From: an uncultured Chlorobiales bacterium
GTDB lineage: Bacteria > Bacteroidota > Chlorobiia > Chlorobiales > Chlorobiaceae
Reading direction: 5' to 3'
Assembly (NCBI GenBank): GCA_903901395.1
Contig: CAIUQW010000120.1
Span: 1 to 7,850, forward strand
Length of the DNA stretch: 7,850 bases
Shown: positions 5,648-7,850 of the stretch, piece by piece
How positions within the stretch are numbered: position 1 is the stretch's first letter
How the letters are laid out: the number at the start of each line of letters is the position of its first letter
Made by a program: the position numbers and the translations under genes
Notes under the pieces: generated by a model
Told to the model about the DNA's origin: nothing
Databases searched by the model: none
What the model saw: only the letters and a program-made list of their open reading frames with translations

Positions 5648-6065
5648 TGTAAACGACCCGATCAAAAACATCCAATCGAGAATCGACGAACTGGAAGAGA
5701 CCATCAGCGAACGCGGGGAGCAGATCAGGGAGCGAACCCGGCAGTTGAAAGAGGATTTGCAGGAGGAGCTGTCGCCAATGGAGCTGGTCAGAAAACATCC
5801 CGTGGAGGCGGCAGGTGCGTCATTTGTCACCGGCATTGTCGCAGGCCGCATTGTCCGGTCGCTTTTCAGCCCGAAACGCCGGAGTGCCGACAAGGCCATT
5901 TCCGCCACTCCCCTGCCGCCCCCGCAAGCGCCTCAGGCAAAGCAAGCCTCGCCAATCGCCGTAGCGGCGGGCGCTATCGGCGCAGAACTGCTGCACGCCG
6001 CCAAAGACCTCGCCATTACCTGGCTCAAAAACCGCGTCGCGGAGAAGAAAAAAAGCAATGGATAG
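5640..6065 (+). CDS. Coiled-coil membrane-associated protein, second YqjD-like / YqjK-position
   Basis: The 141-residue protein starts with a charged coiled coil at about 8-45 (SRIDELEETISERGEQIRER), followed by RKHPVEAAGASFVTGIVAGR (51-70), a Pro-turn and Gly-rich hydrophobic stretch like the YqjD/ElaB anchor. After a basic patch (SPKRRS) comes a Pro/Ala-rich linker (about 90-106) and a final helix pair ending in EKKKSNG. In E. coli the third gene of this cluster is yqjK; similarity here is positional and architectural only. Its ATG overlaps the upstream stop by 8 bases. The stop codon TAG at 6063-6065 is the first part of the heptamer array, so the repeat starts at the gene's very end. Confidence 0.72.
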   Translation: MSNVNDPIKNIQSRIDELEETISERGEQIRERTRQLKEDLQEELSPMELVRKHPVEAAGASFVTGIVAGRIVRSLFSPKRRSADKAISATPLPPPQAPQAKQASPIAVAAGAIGAELLHAAKDLAITWLKNRVAEKKKSNG

Positions 6066-6105
6066 TTGACAGTTGACAGTTGACAGTTGACAGTTGACAG
6101 TTGAA
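6064..6105 (+). repeat. Tandem heptamer array, (AGTTGAC)n
   Basis: Five perfect copies of AGTTGAC run from 6064 to 6098, followed by AGTTGAA (six of seven). The array begins inside the stop codon of the upstream gene. Heptamer arrays of this sort are known as STRR elements in cyanobacteria and similar ones occur in Chlorobi. Copy number is likely to vary by slippage. Confidence 0.9.
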
Positions 6106-6180
6106 AATTAGAGGACTCCAGCGAACGCCAGCAAAGAAGAGAAGATTTTTTCCCCCATTATCAATTATCAACTGTCAACT
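6092..6180. terminator. Inverted repeat between convergent operons, candidate terminator-like hairpin
   Basis: The 18 bases AGTTGACAGTTGAAAATT (6092-6109) match the reverse complement of 6163-6180 at 17 positions. The arms flank about 53 bases including a T-rich run (GATTTTTTCCCCC) at about 6144-6155. The dyad lies between the forward yqjD-like operon and the reverse lptE gene, so both transcripts could fold here. No T-tract follows either arm, so a classical terminator is uncertain. Confidence 0.45.
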
Positions 6181-6193
6181 ATCAACTATTCCC

Positions 6194-6703
6194 CTACCAG
6201 TTCGAAATCATCCGATTGAAGAGATCTTCGGTGGCTATGTTGTAGGCGCTCTGGATGGCCTTTTGCTGAGCGGCGTAGTTTCCTGCCTGATAATCGGCGA
6301 AGCCGACGAAGGTTTGCGAGAAAAGTTTCGTGTGTTCGACCTGGTCGTCGAAGTCGGCTTTCAGGACAATCGTGATGCGGTTGGTCACGGCTCGCTCAGT
6401 CGCGCTTCCGAGCTGGCTCGGTTCATCGCTGTAGGAGATGATCACCCCTTTCAGCACGGTGTCAGCGCGGGCTGGATCGGCTTCAACCGTGAGCGTGCTC
6501 TGCGATTCGATCTTGTTGATGAGGCTGCGGGTGATGCTATCCCTGAACTGGGCGATACCGGCCTGCGTGGTGTCGTCGAAGAGCGGCACGGCAACCGTGT
6601 GCAGATGCTGCGGAAGCGACGCGCCCGAAAAGCTGTAGCACCCCTGCAAAATGAGCGTCACAAGCGCGAGCAGCGCGAAAAGGGTTCCGGTCGTCTTCCG
6701 CAT
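6194..6703 (-). CDS. lptE: LptE-like outer-membrane lipoprotein
   Basis: The 169-residue protein has a lipoprotein signal peptide: basic start (MRKTTG), hydrophobic core (7-18) and lipobox LQGC at 19-22, so Cys22 becomes the lipidated N-terminus. After it come YSFSGASLPQHLHTVAVPLF and FRDSITRSLINKIESQSTL, a pattern of the LptE family, whose members plug the LptD barrel and help place lipopolysaccharide in the outer membrane. Family members are short and divergent, and the length fits. It is the last gene of an apparent reverse operon, 11 bases after the stop of the SDR gene; that pairing with an RLP/SDR unit is unusual for lptE and may be incidental. No strong ribosome binding site precedes ATG 6703. 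Confidence 0.75.
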   Translation of the reverse strand: MRKTTGTLFALLALVTLILQGCYSFSGASLPQHLHTVAVPLFDDTTQAGIAQFRDSITRSLINKIESQSTLTVEADPARADTVLKGVIISYSDEPSQLGSATERAVTNRITIVLKADFDDQVEHTKLFSQTFVGFADYQAGNYAAQQKAIQSAYNIATEDLFNRMISNW

Positions 6704-6714
6704 GGCGTTCGTGT

Positions 6715-7539
6715 TTAATAGGTTCGCCGTTCGATTCTGTTGGTCAGTTTACGAAACGGATAGCTCAGAAGCATCAATTTCTTGCGTTTTCCGTCGAGCG
6801 CCGACAGATAGAGGCCCGTCTTGCCGTCGCTCCACGACGAGGCCATTTTTACCGCGTACTTCGCCGCGAGCGCGGGGCTTTGGGCGAAGATGTCGAAAAT
6901 AAGATTGAGCGTTTTCAGCTGCTTTTGCAGCTCAGGCGTCGGATTGTCGGGACTGTTGATCTCCGTCCGCACGAGGCCGGGATGGAGCAGCATGATGGAG
7001 AGCGGCGTCTGGCGGTACTCTTCAGCCATGGCGTAAGTGAAGCGGGCGATGGCCGCCTTGGTCGAGCCGTAGGCCGAGATGAATGGCGTATTCGACCCTT
7101 GGTCGGTGCCGGAACCGGCCATGTTGATGATTTTACCGCGCCTGCCGGATGCGAGAAAATACTTCGCGGCGGCGCGGCTGCCGTTGTAGGTGCCTTTGAG
7201 ATTGGTGTCGATCACCCGCGACCATGCGGTGGGATCGCTGTCGCAGACGCTGGTGAAGGGGTCAGAAATTCCGGCGTTGTTGATGAAGCAATCGATTGCG
7301 CCAAAGCGTTTGACGGCGGCCTCGACAAGCGCCTCGACCTCGGCATATGACGAAACGTCGCACGCATGGCCGAAAGCCGAGTCAGCGGGAAACTCTCGGA
7401 GGGCAGCTTCGACGTTTTCCCGGCGGCTGGAGGTGATGACCACCTTCGCGCCCTGCTGGACGAACTCGTGGGCGATTGCCCTGCCGATGCCTTTGGTCGA
7501 GCCGGTGATAATGGCGACCCTGTTCTCAAGCGCTTTCAT
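6715..7539 (-). CDS. Classical short-chain dehydrogenase next to RLP
   Basis: This 274-residue SDR is complete: cofactor motif TGSTKGIG at 12-19, CDV at 60-62, NNAG at 87-90, DTNLKG at 111-116, Ser143 in AGSGTD, catalytic Tyr157 and Lys161 (YGSTK), and HPGLVRTE at about 185-192. The Arg39 after the second strand (SSRRE) suggests NADP(H) preference, by family rule. The C-terminal extension beyond about 240 ends with a basic tail (KLTNRIERRTY). Substrate is unknown. It starts 34 bases after the RubisCO-like protein stop and its stop is 11 bases before lptE, so co-transcription is likely. The link to RLP suggests a redox step near the RLP reaction in sulfur or stress metabolism, which is inference. 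Confidence 0.88.
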   Translation of the reverse strand: MKALENRVAIITGSTKGIGRAIAHEFVQQGAKVVITSSRRENVEAALREFPADSAFGHACDVSSYAEVEALVEAAVKRFGAIDCFINNAGISDPFTSVCDSDPTAWSRVIDTNLKGTYNGSRAAAKYFLASGRRGKIINMAGSGTDQGSNTPFISAYGSTKAAIARFTYAMAEEYRQTPLSIMLLHPGLVRTEINSPDNPTPELQKQLKTLNLIFDIFAQSPALAAKYAVKMASSWSDGKTGLYLSALDGKRKKLMLLSYPFRKLTNRIERRTY

Positions 7540-7573
7540 GACAACACGTTACAGCCCCCGGCAGCGCCGTTTC

Positions 7574-7850
7574 TCAATCCTGCTTTTTCAGCGCGCTCTG
7601 ATCGACCATCGCCTGAAGTTCGGGATGGGTCTCGGCGTAGGTTTCGATTGAAATGCCCTGCTCGATAGCCTCCCACGCCTGGCGGATGCTCATCGCGCCA
7701 GCTTTCGGCCCCATCGGATGGCCGAAAACGCCGCGCCCCGGCACGAAGCCGAAGTCAACGTTGCCGACCTTGTTGTAGACCGTTTCGAGCGTCAGCGCCG
7801 AATCGCTGCCTCCCGGCACGGGCAGGCAGGGCTTGATGCGTCCCATCGGC
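7574..7850 (-). CDS. RubisCO-like protein (form IV RLP), C-terminal part
   Basis: About 92 C-terminal residues are visible; the rest is beyond the window edge. The phosphate-loop region reads [17 protein letters not shown], aligning with GGGTLGHPWG.APGA of true RubisCO, and upstream [11 protein letters not shown] aligns with LPVASGG. Where bona fide RubisCO has GGG and the ASGG serine, here are GRG and PGGS, so the active site is changed; this fits a form IV protein that does not fix CO2. Family knowledge: the Chlorobium tepidum RLP lacks carboxylase activity, and its disruption affected sulfur oxidation, pigment levels and stress response. The reading frame continues through the Met at 7846, which is internal, not a start. 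It is the first visible gene of the reverse operon with the SDR and lptE. Confidence 0.9.
   Translation of the reverse strand, partial: PMGRIKPCLPVPGGSDSALTLETVYNKVGNVDFGFVPGRGVFGHPMGPKAGAMSIRQAWEAIEQGISIETYAETHPELQAMVDQSALKKQD

Noticed and set aside
6064..6105. Regular repeats considered as a CRISPR array
   Set aside because: The unit is only 7 bases and there are no spacers; it is a simple tandem repeat.

Overview
The window most likely comes from a green sulfur bacterium (Chlorobiaceae, probably Chlorobaculum or a close relative). The best clue is the right-hand edge, where the reverse strand carries the C-terminus of a RubisCO-like protein (form IV) of the type known from Chlorobium/Chlorobaculum. 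The moderately high G+C in the genes, AT-rich intergenic gaps, weak Shine-Dalgarno signals and heptamer repeats fit this, but the assignment is inference from memory of families, not a search.

Layout, left to right. (1) 1-382, reverse: N-terminal 127 codons of a glycosyltransferase cut by the window edge. (2) 383-762: divergent intergenic gap with an inverted repeat. (3) 763-1641, forward: atypical NmrA-like short-chain dehydrogenase (SDR), closed by a strong hairpin at 1666-1694. (4) 1903-2694, reverse: stand-alone ABC ATPase resembling the ModF/YlmA group. (5) 2695-3553: an 860-bp accessory-looking stretch. It holds a possible 42-codon ORF, a reverse-strand terminator, a palindromic MITE-like element, three copies of a 14-20 bp word and a degenerate-looking reverse ORF. 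(6) 3554-3979, forward: a tandem-Mop molybdate-binding protein (ModG type) with its own terminator. (7) 4087-4824, forward: an SDR with the Asp-Tyr-Lys active site of pteridine reductases, followed by a hairpin. (8) 4949-6065, forward: a tight three-gene operon of small membrane proteins resembling the enterobacterial yqjD-yqjE-yqjK group. (9) 6064-6180: a seven-base tandem repeat array whose unit recurs in inverted orientation 60-70 bp away, between convergent transcription units. (10) 6194-7850, reverse: an apparent operon of RubisCO-like protein, classical SDR and LptE-like outer-membrane lipoprotein.

Possible functional links: the Mop protein and the ModF-like ATPase may both serve molybdate handling. 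The yqjD-like operon is predicted to act at the inner membrane under stress or in stationary phase. The RLP-SDR pair suggests a redox step next to the still unclear RLP reaction in sulfur or oxidative-stress metabolism. I see no CRISPR array, tRNA, rRNA or complete insertion sequence. The most unusual part is 2695-3553, where a small reverse-strand gene appears to have been disrupted by a palindromic element flanked by 14-bp direct repeats.
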